From contig NZ_LQIX01000045.1 in assembly GCF_001500045.1 (NCBI RefSeq), positions 186,001 through 250,000 on the forward strand: a stretch of DNA of 64,000 nucleotides, read 5' to 3'. Under the pieces are notes generated by a model. It was given only the letters and a program-made list of their open reading frames with translations. It had not been told where the DNA came from and did not search any database. Below, piece by piece: positions 32,897 to 41,154 of the stretch. The translations under genes were made by a program, and so were the position numbers. Source of the DNA: Mycobacterium sp. GA-1199 (GTDB lineage Bacteria; Actinomycetota; Actinomycetes; Mycobacteriales; Mycobacteriaceae). Within the stretch, counting starts at the first letter, position 1. Each line of letters starts with the position of its first letter.

Positions 32897-34342
32897 ATGC
32901 CTCGCTTCGTCGACCGCGTCGTCATCCATGCGCGGGCCGGCAACGGCGGCAACGGTTGCGCCTCGGTGCACCGTGAGAAGTTCAAACCCCTCGGTGGCCC
33001 CGACGGCGGTAACGGCGGCCGAGGCGGCAGCGTGATCTTGGTCGTCGACCCGCAAGTGCATACGCTGCTCGATTTCCACTTCCATCCCCACGTCGTCGCA
33101 CCCTCGGGCAAGCAGGGTGCCGGCGGCAACCGCGACGGGGCAGCGGGCGCCGACCTCGAGGTCAAGGTTCCCGACGGCACGGTCGTGCTCGACGAGGACG
33201 GCCGTCTGCTCGCCGACCTCGTCGGCGCGGGCACCCGCTTCGAAGCGGCCGCCGGTGGCCGCGGAGGCCTGGGCAACGCCGCGCTGGCATCGCGCGCACG
33301 CAAGGCGCCGGGTTTCGCGCTGCTCGGGGAGAAGGGTCAGGTCCGCGACCTGACGCTGGAACTCAAGACCGTCGCCGACGTCGGGCTGGTCGGCTTTCCC
33401 TCCGCGGGAAAGTCCTCCCTGGTGTCGGTGATCTCGGCGGCCAAACCCAAGATCGCCGATTATCCGTTCACGACGCTGGCACCCAACCTCGGCGTCGTGT
33501 CCGCGGGCGGCAACACCTTCACCGTCGCCGACGTGCCCGGCCTCATCCCCGGCGCCTCGCAGGGGCGTGGGCTGGGACTGGACTTCCTGCGGCACATCGA
33601 ACGCTGCGCCGTGCTGGTGCACGTCGTCGACTGCGCGACGATGGAGCCCGGGCGCGATCCGGTCTCCGACATCGATGCGCTGGAAGCCGAGCTCGCCGCG
33701 TACACCCCGACGCTGCAAGGCGATTCGACGCTGGGTGACCTCGCTGAGCGTCCGCGTGCGGTGGTGTTGAACAAGATCGACGTGCCCGATGCCCGCGAGT
33801 TGGCCGAATTCGTCCGCGAGGAGGTTGGGCGCCGCTACGGTTGGCCCGTCTTCGAGGTGTCCACTGTGACCCGGGAAGGGTTGCGGCCGTTGACGTTCGC
33901 GCTGTGGGAGATGGTGTCGGCCTACCGCGATGCGCAACCGCCGGTGGTGCCGCGTCGACCCGTCATCCGTCCCGTCCCCGTGGACGAGAGCGGTTTCACC
34001 GTCGAGCCGGACGGACACGGCGGCTTCGTCGTACACGGCGTCCGGCCCGAACGCTGGGTCGCCCAAACCGATTTCGACAACGACGAGGCGGTCGGCTACC
34101 TCGGTGACCGGCTGGCGCGCCTGGGCGTCGAAGATGAGCTGTTGAAGCTGGGTGCGCGGCCCGGATGCGCGGTGACCATCGGCGACGTCACCTTCGACTG
34201 GGAGCCACAGACACCGGCCGGGGTCGACGTGCCGATGTCGGGTCGCGGCACGGATCAGCGGCTCGAGCAGACCGATCGTGTCGGGGCCGCCGAACGCAAA
34301 GCCGCGCGGCGGGAACGGCGGCGCCCCGGCGGCGAATCATGA
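32897..34342 (+). CDS. obg: GTPase Obg/CgtA, ribosome-associated
   Basis: The 481-residue protein has the glycine-rich Obg fold (GNGGNGCASVHREKF, GGNGGRGG, about residues 1-158), a G domain with GFPSAGKSSL (G1) and DVPGLIPGA (G3) plus NKID (G4), and a C-terminal OCT domain (about 350-430). It then ends in a basic tail rich in Arg and Lys. It acts in late 50S assembly and stress signalling. AAGGAAGGA precedes ATG 32897. The stop overlaps proB by four bases. Confidence 0.97.
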   Translation: MPRFVDRVVIHARAGNGGNGCASVHREKFKPLGGPDGGNGGRGGSVILVVDPQVHTLLDFHFHPHVVAPSGKQGAGGNRDGAAGADLEVKVPDGTVVLDEDGRLLADLVGAGTRFEAAAGGRGGLGNAALASRARKAPGFALLGEKGQVRDLTLELKTVADVGLVGFPSAGKSSLVSVISAAKPKIADYPFTTLAPNLGVVSAGGNTFTVADVPGLIPGASQGRGLGLDFLRHIERCAVLVHVVDCATMEPGRDPVSDIDALEAELAAYTPTLQGDSTLGDLAERPRAVVLNKIDVPDARELAEFVREEVGRRYGWPVFEVSTVTREGLRPLTFALWEMVSAYRDAQPPVVPRRPVIRPVPVDESGFTVEPDGHGGFVVHGVRPERWVAQTDFDNDEAVGYLGDRLARLGVEDELLKLGARPGCAVTIGDVTFDWEPQTPAGVDVPMSGRGTDQRLEQTDRVGAAERKAARRERRRPGGES

Positions 34343-35463
34343 CGGCTTCGCCGCGCGCCGCGGACTCCGCGCACCGGAAAGCGGTCCGTGCCGGGCGCAG
34401 CATCGTCGTGAAAATCGGCACCACCGCGCTGACCACACCGGCGGGGGTATTCGACGCCAGCAGGCTCGCGGTGCTGGTCGAGGCCATCGAGGGCCGGATG
34501 CGGGCCGGTTCGGACGTGGTGATCGTGTCGTCGGGAGCGATCGCGGCGGGCATCGAACCGCTGCGGCTGAACAGACGTCCCGCCGACCTGGCCACCAAAC
34601 AGGCGGCCGCCAGCGTCGGTCAGGTCGCACTGGTCAACGCGTGGAGCGCGGCCTTCGCGCGCTATGACCGCACCGTGGGCCAGGTGCTGCTGACCGCGCA
34701 CGACATCTCGATGCGGGTGCAGCACACCAACGCCCAGCGCACGCTCGACCGGTTGCGGGCGCTGCACGCGGTGGCGATCGTCAACGAGAACGACACCGTG
34801 GCCACCAACGAGATCCGGTTCGGCGACAACGACCGGCTCTCGGCGCTGGTCGCCCACCTCGTCGGGGCGGATGCGCTGATCCTGCTGTCCGACATCGACG
34901 GTCTATACGACTCAGATCCGCGAAAAGGCAACGCGCGCTTGATCTCCGAGGTCGCGGGGCCCGACGACCTCGACGGCGTGGTGGCCGGCACGGGCAGCCA
35001 TCTGGGTACCGGCGGGATGGCCTCGAAGCTGTCGTCGGCGTTGTTGGCCGCCGACGCGGGGGTGCCGGTGTTGTTGGCGGCGGCCTCGGATGCGGCGACC
35101 GCGCTGGCCGACGCGTCCGTCGGCACGGTGTTCGCGCCGCGGCCCGAGCGGATGTCGGCGCGCCGGTTCTGGGTGCGCTACGCCGCCGAGGCCGCAGGTG
35201 CGCTGACGCTCGACGACGGAGCGGTGCGCGCGGTGGTCACGCAGCGACGCTCGCTGCTGCCCGCCGGTATCACCGCGGTATCGGGGCGCTTCTACGGCGG
35301 CGACGTCGTGGAGTTGCGCGCCCAGGACGGGACGATGGTGGCGCGTGGCGTCGTCGCCTACGACCGCGGCGAGCTGACCACGATGTTGGGCCGCTCGACG
35401 TCGGATCTGGCTCCGGAGCTGCGCCGACCCGCCGTGCACGCCGACGACCTGGTGGCCGTCTGA
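34339..35463 (+). CDS. proB: Glutamate 5-kinase
   Basis: The true start is ATG 34339 inside the obg stop; the longer open frame upstream runs through obg. The 374-residue enzyme has the amino-acid kinase fold (SIVVKIGTTALTTPAG, VSSGAIAAGIEPL, LLSDIDGLYDSDPR, GTGGMASKLSSA) and a C-terminal PUA domain (about residues 285-370). It phosphorylates glutamate in the first step of proline synthesis. The next enzyme, ProA, is encoded at 46673, not adjacent. Confidence 0.97.
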   Translation: MTASPRAADSAHRKAVRAGRSIVVKIGTTALTTPAGVFDASRLAVLVEAIEGRMRAGSDVVIVSSGAIAAGIEPLRLNRRPADLATKQAAASVGQVALVNAWSAAFARYDRTVGQVLLTAHDISMRVQHTNAQRTLDRLRALHAVAIVNENDTVATNEIRFGDNDRLSALVAHLVGADALILLSDIDGLYDSDPRKGNARLISEVAGPDDLDGVVAGTGSHLGTGGMASKLSSALLAADAGVPVLLAAASDAATALADASVGTVFAPRPERMSARRFWVRYAAEAAGALTLDDGAVRAVVTQRRSLLPAGITAVSGRFYGGDVVELRAQDGTMVARGVVAYDRGELTTMLGRSTSDLAPELRRPAVHADDLVAV

Positions 35464-35472
35464 GTCGGTGCG

Positions 35473-36144
35473 CTAGTGATCGCCCAGCGATCGGATGCGC
35501 GCCGAGATCCCCTCGAGCACCGCCTTGATCTGGTCGGCGCGCTCATCGGCGCTGGCCATGACGTCGTCATCGGCGGGTTGCACCGTCACGTCGTTGGCCT
35601 CCGCCGTCGCCTCGAAGCACTCGCGGACCACCGGATCGGCCAGGATCACCGCCGCCAGCATTCCCGGCGTGAGTTCGCGAGTGCGCAGCAGGCCGTCGTA
35701 GCGCACCTCTGCCGGGATCCGAATCTCCAGCGCGCCGCCTTCGAGTTGCTGTTTGGCCGCGGCCAGCAGAAGCGTCAGCGCCGCACGGGAGACCGCTCCG
35801 AGCACCTTGCGCCGGAACGGAAACCACGGCAGGGGCAGCTTGTCGATCTGCTTGTCCACTCCGCCCGTGAACAGGTACTCGATCAGGCTGCGGGTCCGGA
35901 CCTCTTCGACCTGCGCCCATTCGACGGTGTCCCCGTCGAATTCGACCGAGTCCTCGCTGATGGCCACGCCGCCGAAGTGGTTGAGCTTGCGCACCAGCCA
36001 CCGCAGCTTGTCCGGGGTCAGCGAGTGCTCGGCGATCACGTCGCCGATGCCCAGTGCCCACCGGCCGGTGACCGGCCCGGGGTCAGGGCGATGCCGGTCG
36101 ATCAGCTCACGCAGCCACGAAGCGTCCTCGGATGTCTGCGTCAC
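35473..36144 (-). CDS. Conserved hypothetical protein coupled to the sirtuin
   Basis: GTG 36144 is chosen because it overlaps the sirtuin TGA (GTGA), which implies translational coupling. The 223-residue product has no recognised domain. An N-terminal helical part (WLRELIDRHRPDPGPVTG) is followed by a segment with GGVAISEDSVEFDGDTVEW, a basic stretch PLPWFPFRRKVLG, a hydrophobic helix SRAALTLLLAAA (about residues 120-131), and an acidic helical C-terminus. It may be a peripheral membrane protein. Cotranscription with a deacylase suggests a functional link, unproven. Confidence 0.7.
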   Translation of the reverse strand: MTQTSEDASWLRELIDRHRPDPGPVTGRWALGIGDVIAEHSLTPDKLRWLVRKLNHFGGVAISEDSVEFDGDTVEWAQVEEVRTRSLIEYLFTGGVDKQIDKLPLPWFPFRRKVLGAVSRAALTLLLAAAKQQLEGGALEIRIPAEVRYDGLLRTRELTPGMLAAVILADPVVRECFEATAEANDVTVQPADDDVMASADERADQIKAVLEGISARIRSLGDH

Positions 36145-36992
36145 GCCGTCATTCCCACCGAGGTCGCGACGCCGGGCAGCTCGTCGGCCAACAACGCCAG
36201 CATGGGGGAGCACCCGTTGTCGACCTTGACCGTCGCCAGCGCGTCGCCGCGGGTGGGTCCGCGGTTGATGATCGCGATCGGCATTCCGGCCGCCGCGGCG
36301 TGGCGCACGAACCGGTAGCCCGAGTACACCGTCAGCGACGACCCGGCGACCAGCAGGACGTCGGCCGCGTCGACCATCGAATACGCCTGAGCCACGCGCT
36401 CTTTCGGGACGCTCTCGCCGAAGTAGACGATGTCGGGTTTGAGCATTCCGCCGCACCGGGGGCAGTCGACGACGCGAAACGATGTGGTCTCGCCGACGAC
36501 GGCGTCGGCGTCCGGAGCGACCGCGATGCCGCCCACCGACTCCGCGGCCCGCTGGGCGAACCCGGGGTTGGCCGCCTCCAGCAGTTCGGCCAGGGCGGCC
36601 CGCGTCATCGTGTGCGCACAGTCGAGGCAGATCACCTGCGCGTAGGTGCCGTGGAGGTTGACGACGTTGGCGCTGCCCGCCTTGCTGTGCAGTAGGTCGA
36701 CGTTCTGGGTGATCAGCGCCGACACCACACCCGCCGCCTCGAGCGCTGCGAGTGCCCGGTGGCCGGCGTTGGGAAGCGTGGCATCCATATGGCGCCAGCC
36801 GAGATGGTTACGCGCCCAGTAGCGCTGCCGGAAGACGGGGTCGGAGGTGAACTGGCGAATCGTCATGGGGTTGCTCGGCGGCGAGTCCGGGCCGCGGTAG
36901 TCGGGGATTCCCGAGTCGGTGGACATCCCGGCGCCGGTGAGCACCGCGACCCGCCGGTTGCGCAGCAGGGCGACGAGTTCGGGTGCGTCCAC
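36141..36992 (-). CDS. Sir2-family NAD-dependent protein deacylase
   Basis: The 283-residue sirtuin has the NAD motif GAGMSTDSGIPDYRGP (about residues 20-35), TQNVDLLH with the adjacent HG catalytic His (NLHGTY), two zinc cysteine pairs (CLDC and CPRC) and the C-terminal GSSLTVYSGYR and INRGPTRGD. It removes acyl groups from lysines at the expense of NAD. The subclass resembles the class II (SIRT4-like) type from the RGP and GSSL motifs. GTG 36992 lies seven bases behind TACCCT, so transcription is probably leaderless. Confidence 0.93.
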   Translation of the reverse strand: MDAPELVALLRNRRVAVLTGAGMSTDSGIPDYRGPDSPPSNPMTIRQFTSDPVFRQRYWARNHLGWRHMDATLPNAGHRALAALEAAGVVSALITQNVDLLHSKAGSANVVNLHGTYAQVICLDCAHTMTRAALAELLEAANPGFAQRAAESVGGIAVAPDADAVVGETTSFRVVDCPRCGGMLKPDIVYFGESVPKERVAQAYSMVDAADVLLVAGSSLTVYSGYRFVRHAAAAGMPIAIINRGPTRGDALATVKVDNGCSPMLALLADELPGVATSVGMTA

Positions 36993-36999
36993 GTGATCG

Positions 37000-37005
37000 A
37001 GGGTA
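37000..37005 (-). promoter_or_regulatory. -10 box of the sirtuin operon, leaderless
   Basis: TACCCT on the minus strand ends seven bases before GTG 36992. Confidence 0.5.
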
Positions 37006-37036
37006 GGCGCTTGGTCGAGGTTCGGCGTCAGCGGTG

Positions 37037-37085
37037 CTTAAGGGGTTGATCGCACGCACCACATGCGTGCGATCAACCTCTTAAG
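37037..37085. terminator. Long 22-bp hairpin between the sirtuin and oxidoreductase operons
   Basis: A 22-base arm at 37037-37058 pairs with 37064-37085 around a 5-nt CCACA loop, with one G-T wobble as the only irregularity. The arms start CTTAAG and reach TGCG/CGCA at the loop. It lies eight bases beyond the last gene of the minus-strand oxidoreductase operon and ends that transcript. No T-run follows, which is common for mycobacterial terminators. Confidence 0.75.
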
Positions 37086-37092
37086 CCGCCCG

Positions 37093-37572
37093 TCAGTTCG
37101 CCAGGGCCTGTGGCGACAACTCCTTGAGCATCGCGTTCGCCCACCGCATCTGCCGCAGGGCTTGCGGATGGCACCGCTGGGTGAGCTCCAGCAGCCGCTC
37201 CTCCTTGGCGGCTTGAGCACCCTGGGCCAGCAGCTCCCAGTCGAGCGAGACGCCGGCCGCCAGCCGGTGCAGCCGCCGGAGATCCGCCAACAACAGCAGG
37301 GTGGGCTCGGGACGGCGGCCGAGGCGATCGCTGACCCACTGCTGAGCCGTCTCGGTGACGGCTTTGGTTCGCGGATGCGCGCGCAACCGGACGCCGTAGC
37401 GCGGACCGATCTGTGCGATCAATTCGACGTGTTCGCGCGACCAGATGGCGAGGTCATTGGCGACGTGATGGATGCCGTGGTCGTTGTGATGGCGGACGGC
37501 GATCGCGTCGAGTGAGCGCGCCAGCCGCAGTTCGGAGCGGTGCAGTTCACGCAACGACAAGCCGAGTTTCAT
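37093..37572 (-). CDS. His-rich helical protein paired with the molybdopterin oxidoreductase
   Basis: The 159-residue protein is predicted almost entirely helical and has no signal peptide. Its N-terminal half carries many potential metal or heme ligands: LHRSEL, RHHNDHGIHHVAND and REHVEL (about residues 10-50). These are spaced so that helices could align His and acidic residues as in hemerythrin- or ferritin-like bundles. The start ATG overlaps the oxidoreductase stop (ATGA). It is not a recognised small subunit of nitrate or formate enzymes. A redox or maturation partner role is inferred from coupling and composition. Confidence 0.7.
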   Translation of the reverse strand: MKLGLSLRELHRSELRLARSLDAIAVRHHNDHGIHHVANDLAIWSREHVELIAQIGPRYGVRLRAHPRTKAVTETAQQWVSDRLGRRPEPTLLLLADLRRLHRLAAGVSLDWELLAQGAQAAKEERLLELTQRCHPQALRQMRWANAMLKELSPQALAN

Positions 37573-39911
37573 GATGACTCCGCTCCGGTCGACGCGACGG
37601 CCAGCCGGGCCGCCGCGGTCTTGAGGATCGGCTGCTTGGAGACCGGATCCCAGTCGGTCAGTGTCAGCTCATTGGCGGCCCGATCGCACTCGGCTGCCTC
37701 GGTGTCCCAGTAGCCGTAGTGAAACGGTAGGAACAGCACGCCCGTGCGGATGCCGGTGATGCGCGCCTTGGCCCGCACGCGACCGCGCGGTGTCTCGATG
37801 TCTGCCAGAGCACCCTCGCGCAGGCCGACCCGTCGGGCATCGTCCTCGGCCACCTCGACCCACACCTCCGGAGCGGCCGCGGCAAGCTCGGGTACGCGGC
37901 CGGTCTTGGTTCTGGTGTGGAACTGGTACACGGTTCTGCCGGTGATCAACGCGAACGGATAGTCGTCGCTGGGAGCTTCGTGCGGCGGCAGATACTCGGC
38001 CGCCTTGATGATCGCCTTGCCGAGCGGGTTCATCGCCCGGTATTCGGTCGGCTCCAGCGGTGCGCCGGTGATCAGATCCTTGCCGTAGGCCTCGCAATAG
38101 TTGGGGTCGGCCCAGAATCGCCCGTCGGAGTACAGGCGTTCGGTACCCTCGGGATGTTCTGCGTTGCAGGGCCATTGAATCCCTCGGCTGCCGCGCAGCT
38201 TGCCGTAGCTCAGCCCGGTGTAATCGCACGGCCGCCCTGCACTGCATCGCTGCCACGCGGTGAAGGCCGACTCCGGGTCGGTCCATGACGGCAGCGGATT
38301 TCCGTCGCGGTCACGAAAATCCATGCGGCGGGCGTAATCGAGGAAGATATCGAGGTCGGGTCGCGCCTGACCGGGTGGGTCCACCGCCTTCTCCGACAGG
38401 TGCACGGTGCGGTCGGTATTGGTGAACGTGCCCGTCTTCTCCGCCCACGCGGCTGCGGGCAGCACCACGTCGGCGAGTTCGGTTGTCTCCGTAGGAAAGA
38501 TGTCTTGTACGACGAGAAACAGCCGATCCTGGCTCAAGATGCTGCGGATGCGGCGCAGCTCGGGTAGTGACACCGCTGGATTGGTCGCGCTGACCCACAG
38601 CAGGCGCAGCGTGCCCTGTTCGGCGTATCGAAGCATCTGCATCACATGCGTCGGCGGCGCATAGTGCGGAATCTGCATCATGTCCAGGTTCCACAGGTCG
38701 GCCAACTCGCGGATGTGGCTGTCGTTGGACCAGTTCCGGAAGCCGGCCAGATCCCCATCGGCGCCGCATTCGCGCGTGTTCTCGGCCGTCGGTTGGCCGT
38801 TCATCTGCAATACCCCGCATCCGGGCTCACCGAGCATGCCGCGCAGGATGTGGACGTTGTTGACCTGCACCGCCGCGGCGGACGCCTGATGGGACTGGTA
38901 GAAGCCCTGCAGCACGGTCGACAGGAGTCGATCCGCGGTGCCCAGAAGCCGTGCCGCCGAGCGGATGTCGTCGGCGGACACGCCGCAGATCTCGGCGGCA
39001 CGTTCCGGCGGAAACTCGGCGACGCGTTTGCGCAACTCGTCGAAACCGACGGCGTGGGTGCGGACGTAGTCGGTGTCGACCCAGCCGTTGAGCACTATCT
39101 CGTACAAAAGCCCGTTCATCAACGCGACGTTGGTGCCGGGCAGCGGGGCGAGGTGCACCGTCGCACACGCGGCAACCGGTGTCCTGCGCGGATCGACGCA
39201 CACAATCGCCGGCGGATCCGGTCCGGCGAGGCGGTCCAGAATCCGCATCCACAGGACCGTCTGGGTCTCGGCGACGTTGTGGCCGTAAAGCGCGATGACG
39301 TCGGCGTGGTCGACGTCGGTGTAGGAGCCGGGCTGACCGTCGCAGCCGAACGACTCCTTCAGCGCCTCGGCGGCCGTCGCGGTGCACAACCGGGTGTTGC
39401 CGTCGACGTGGTTGGTGCCGATCGCACCGTGGGCGATGACACCGAGGGTGTAATACTCCTCGAGGAACAGCTGACCCGATGTGTAGAACCCGAACGCCGA
39501 CGGCCCATACCGGTCGAGCAGTCGCTTGCTGTGGCGCACCACCTGATCCATTGCCGTGTCCCAATCGCACTCGGTCAGTTCGCCGTTGATGCGGATCATC
39601 GGTGCGGTCAGCCGATCGGGCGACGCGTTGGCCTGCCACCCGTAGAAGTCCTTGGGGTCGAGTCGGCCGTGGTTGACGCGGTCGTTGTCGCGGCCCCGCA
39701 CACCGACGATCCGGCCGTCCTTGACCGCGATGTCGAGCCCGTCACCGTTGGAATGCAGAACCGAGGCCGACTGCACCCAGCGGTCGACGTTGTCGGGATC
39801 CAAATCGTCGGCGAGGAACATGTCGACGCGTTTTGGCCACTTTCCGCCCTTGGCGTAGGGGGTTCGCGTTCCCCACGGTTCGGTGATGCGATCGCGCTTG
39901 CCGTTGCTCAT
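37569..39911 (-). CDS. Molybdopterin oxidoreductase (DMSO-reductase family) without the N-terminal Fe-S motif
   Basis: The 780-residue protein has the domain order of assimilatory nitrate reductase/formate dehydrogenase-like enzymes. The molybdenum-site segment HVDGNTRLCTATA puts the candidate ligand at Cys176. MGD-binding blocks are seen in YGHNVAETQTV, CVDPRRTPVA and WVSATNPAVS, and the C-terminal molydop-binding domain spans about residues 655-770. The N-terminal CxxCxxxC...C motif of this family is absent: the expected positions hold Ser50, His53, Asp57 (SVLHSNGDG) and Asp85 (GRLDPKD). No Tat signal is visible, so it is cytoplasmic. It lies between a lipoprotein gene and the His-rich gene, with ATGA overlaps on both sides. 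The substrate is unknown. Confidence 0.9.
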   Translation of the reverse strand: MSNGKRDRITEPWGTRTPYAKGGKWPKRVDMFLADDLDPDNVDRWVQSASVLHSNGDGLDIAVKDGRIVGVRGRDNDRVNHGRLDPKDFYGWQANASPDRLTAPMIRINGELTECDWDTAMDQVVRHSKRLLDRYGPSAFGFYTSGQLFLEEYYTLGVIAHGAIGTNHVDGNTRLCTATAAEALKESFGCDGQPGSYTDVDHADVIALYGHNVAETQTVLWMRILDRLAGPDPPAIVCVDPRRTPVAACATVHLAPLPGTNVALMNGLLYEIVLNGWVDTDYVRTHAVGFDELRKRVAEFPPERAAEICGVSADDIRSAARLLGTADRLLSTVLQGFYQSHQASAAAVQVNNVHILRGMLGEPGCGVLQMNGQPTAENTRECGADGDLAGFRNWSNDSHIRELADLWNLDMMQIPHYAPPTHVMQMLRYAEQGTLRLLWVSATNPAVSLPELRRIRSILSQDRLFLVVQDIFPTETTELADVVLPAAAWAEKTGTFTNTDRTVHLSEKAVDPPGQARPDLDIFLDYARRMDFRDRDGNPLPSWTDPESAFTAWQRCSAGRPCDYTGLSYGKLRGSRGIQWPCNAEHPEGTERLYSDGRFWADPNYCEAYGKDLITGAPLEPTEYRAMNPLGKAIIKAAEYLPPHEAPSDDYPFALITGRTVYQFHTRTKTGRVPELAAAAPEVWVEVAEDDARRVGLREGALADIETPRGRVRAKARITGIRTGVLFLPFHYGYWDTEAAECDRAANELTLTDWDPVSKQPILKTAAARLAVASTGAESS

Positions 39912-40411
39912 TGTTGGGTCGGGCAGGCTTCGACGGGCACCGGCATGGTCAGCTCGCCAAACTGCTGGAAGCGGAAGGTCACGTCGACGTTGTAGGCGGG
40001 TCGGACGGTCTGGGTGATGCCCTCCAGTGTGACGCTGAGCGGCCGGCCGGGTTCGACCAGTTGACCGGTGGCGAGCGCGGTGCCCGCGGCGACCTTGATC
40101 GGCGGACTCGGATCGATACGGATGTTCTCGGCGGCTGGTGTCGTGATCGCCTCCAACCGTTCGGCCTCCAGCGGTCGATTGTTGGTGATCGTGAACCGCA
40201 AGTCTGCGGTGTCGCCGACCTGGATCTCACATGATCCGGGTAAGTAACGCGGTACGACGAAGGTGTTCTCGACGGTGGTCTCCGAGGTCTGCGAACCGGA
40301 CCCTCGGTTGGTCGATTCGCCCGTGGTGTAGCTTCCGCAGCCGGTCAGCAGGAACGTGACAAGCAGGACCGTCGCTACGGCAGTGGGTTTGCACCGTTCG
40401 GATTTCGTCAC
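39908..40411 (-). CDS. LpqE-like lipoprotein
   Basis: GTG 40411 opens a 167-residue protein with a signal peptide and lipobox LLTGC (lipidated Cys near residue 25). A beta-rich domain follows (DTADLRFTITNNRPLEAERL, then a segment around ITTPAAENIRI and a closing FRFQQFGELTMPVPVEACP). The layout resembles mycobacterial LpqE and, more distantly, PCuAC copper-chaperone folds, but no His/Met copper-binding motif is seen. Two further cysteines (GSCEIQVG and EACP) may pair. Its stop overlaps the oxidoreductase start, so it is the first gene of the three-gene operon. Confidence 0.75.
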   Translation of the reverse strand: MTKSERCKPTAVATVLLVTFLLTGCGSYTTGESTNRGSGSQTSETTVENTFVVPRYLPGSCEIQVGDTADLRFTITNNRPLEAERLEAITTPAAENIRIDPSPPIKVAAGTALATGQLVEPGRPLSVTLEGITQTVRPAYNVDVTFRFQQFGELTMPVPVEACPTQQ

Positions 40412-40571
40412 CGAAGCGAGGCCTACCCGCTCTCAGCGGCGCCAAACCCTGACGCGGTGCCGGTTCTGCGCAGGGGCGCACATTCGGATTTGGTCGGGCT
40501 GGTCAACAACGCCCGCGAACCGACCGGCGCGGCATCGGCGGGTGGCTGCGAGCTCTACCTCGCCCGAGCGT

Positions 40572-41111
40572 TCACTGCAAACACTTTGCCGCAGGCGTGA
40601 TCTCGGCGCTCATGTTGCTTTTCATCATGGTCAGCGCCGCGTCGCTGAGCTCAGGATCGATGTGGGCCACGGCGTCGGGTGGGACGACGACGGGGAAGTG
40701 CCGGACATAAGCATCCAGTGCGGTGTAGAGGATGCACTGCTCGGTGACCTGACCGGTGAGGATGACCCGTTCGGGTTGCAGCTGGCCGAGCAGGTAAGCG
40801 AGTGAGGTGGCGTAGAAGGCGCTGTGGCGCACCTTCGTCATCAACCGGCAGCCCTTCTGCGGCACGATCGGTTCGACGAGGTCCGGACGCTCACCCTGCA
40901 GCGCCGACTCCACGATGTCGCTGAACTCCGCGGTGAAATCGCCGTAGTTGTCGTTGACATAGATGAGGTCGACATTGTCGCGGTCACGGGCCTCGGCGAC
41001 GAGCCTCGCCAGCGGATCGATGATCTCGGCGACGTGTGGGGCCAGCTTCTCGGCGTCGGGATGGTCGTAGGTGTTCATCATGTCGATGACCAGCACTGCG
41101 GTGTCACTCAT
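40572..41111 (-). CDS. Isochorismatase-like cysteine hydrolase
   Basis: ATG 41111 (MSDTAVLVIDMMNTY) is the start that fits the family; the frame is open further upstream. The 179-residue protein has the catalytic Asp in VIDMMNTY, Lys in MTKVRHSAF and the nucleophilic Cys in GQVTEQCILYTALDA. Such enzymes hydrolyse amides or nicotinamide. Nicotinamidases carry an extra metal site (DxH), which is not seen here. It is divergent from nadE with only 43 bp between the starts, so a role in NAD metabolism is possible but unproven. Confidence 0.88.
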   Translation of the reverse strand: MSDTAVLVIDMMNTYDHPDAEKLAPHVAEIIDPLARLVAEARDRDNVDLIYVNDNYGDFTAEFSDIVESALQGERPDLVEPIVPQKGCRLMTKVRHSAFYATSLAYLLGQLQPERVILTGQVTEQCILYTALDAYVRHFPVVVPPDAVAHIDPELSDAALTMMKSNMSAEITPAAKCLQ

Positions 41112-41154
41112 GGGGACTTGCATACCCGGTTCCGTTTTCGGGCAACAATGAGGC

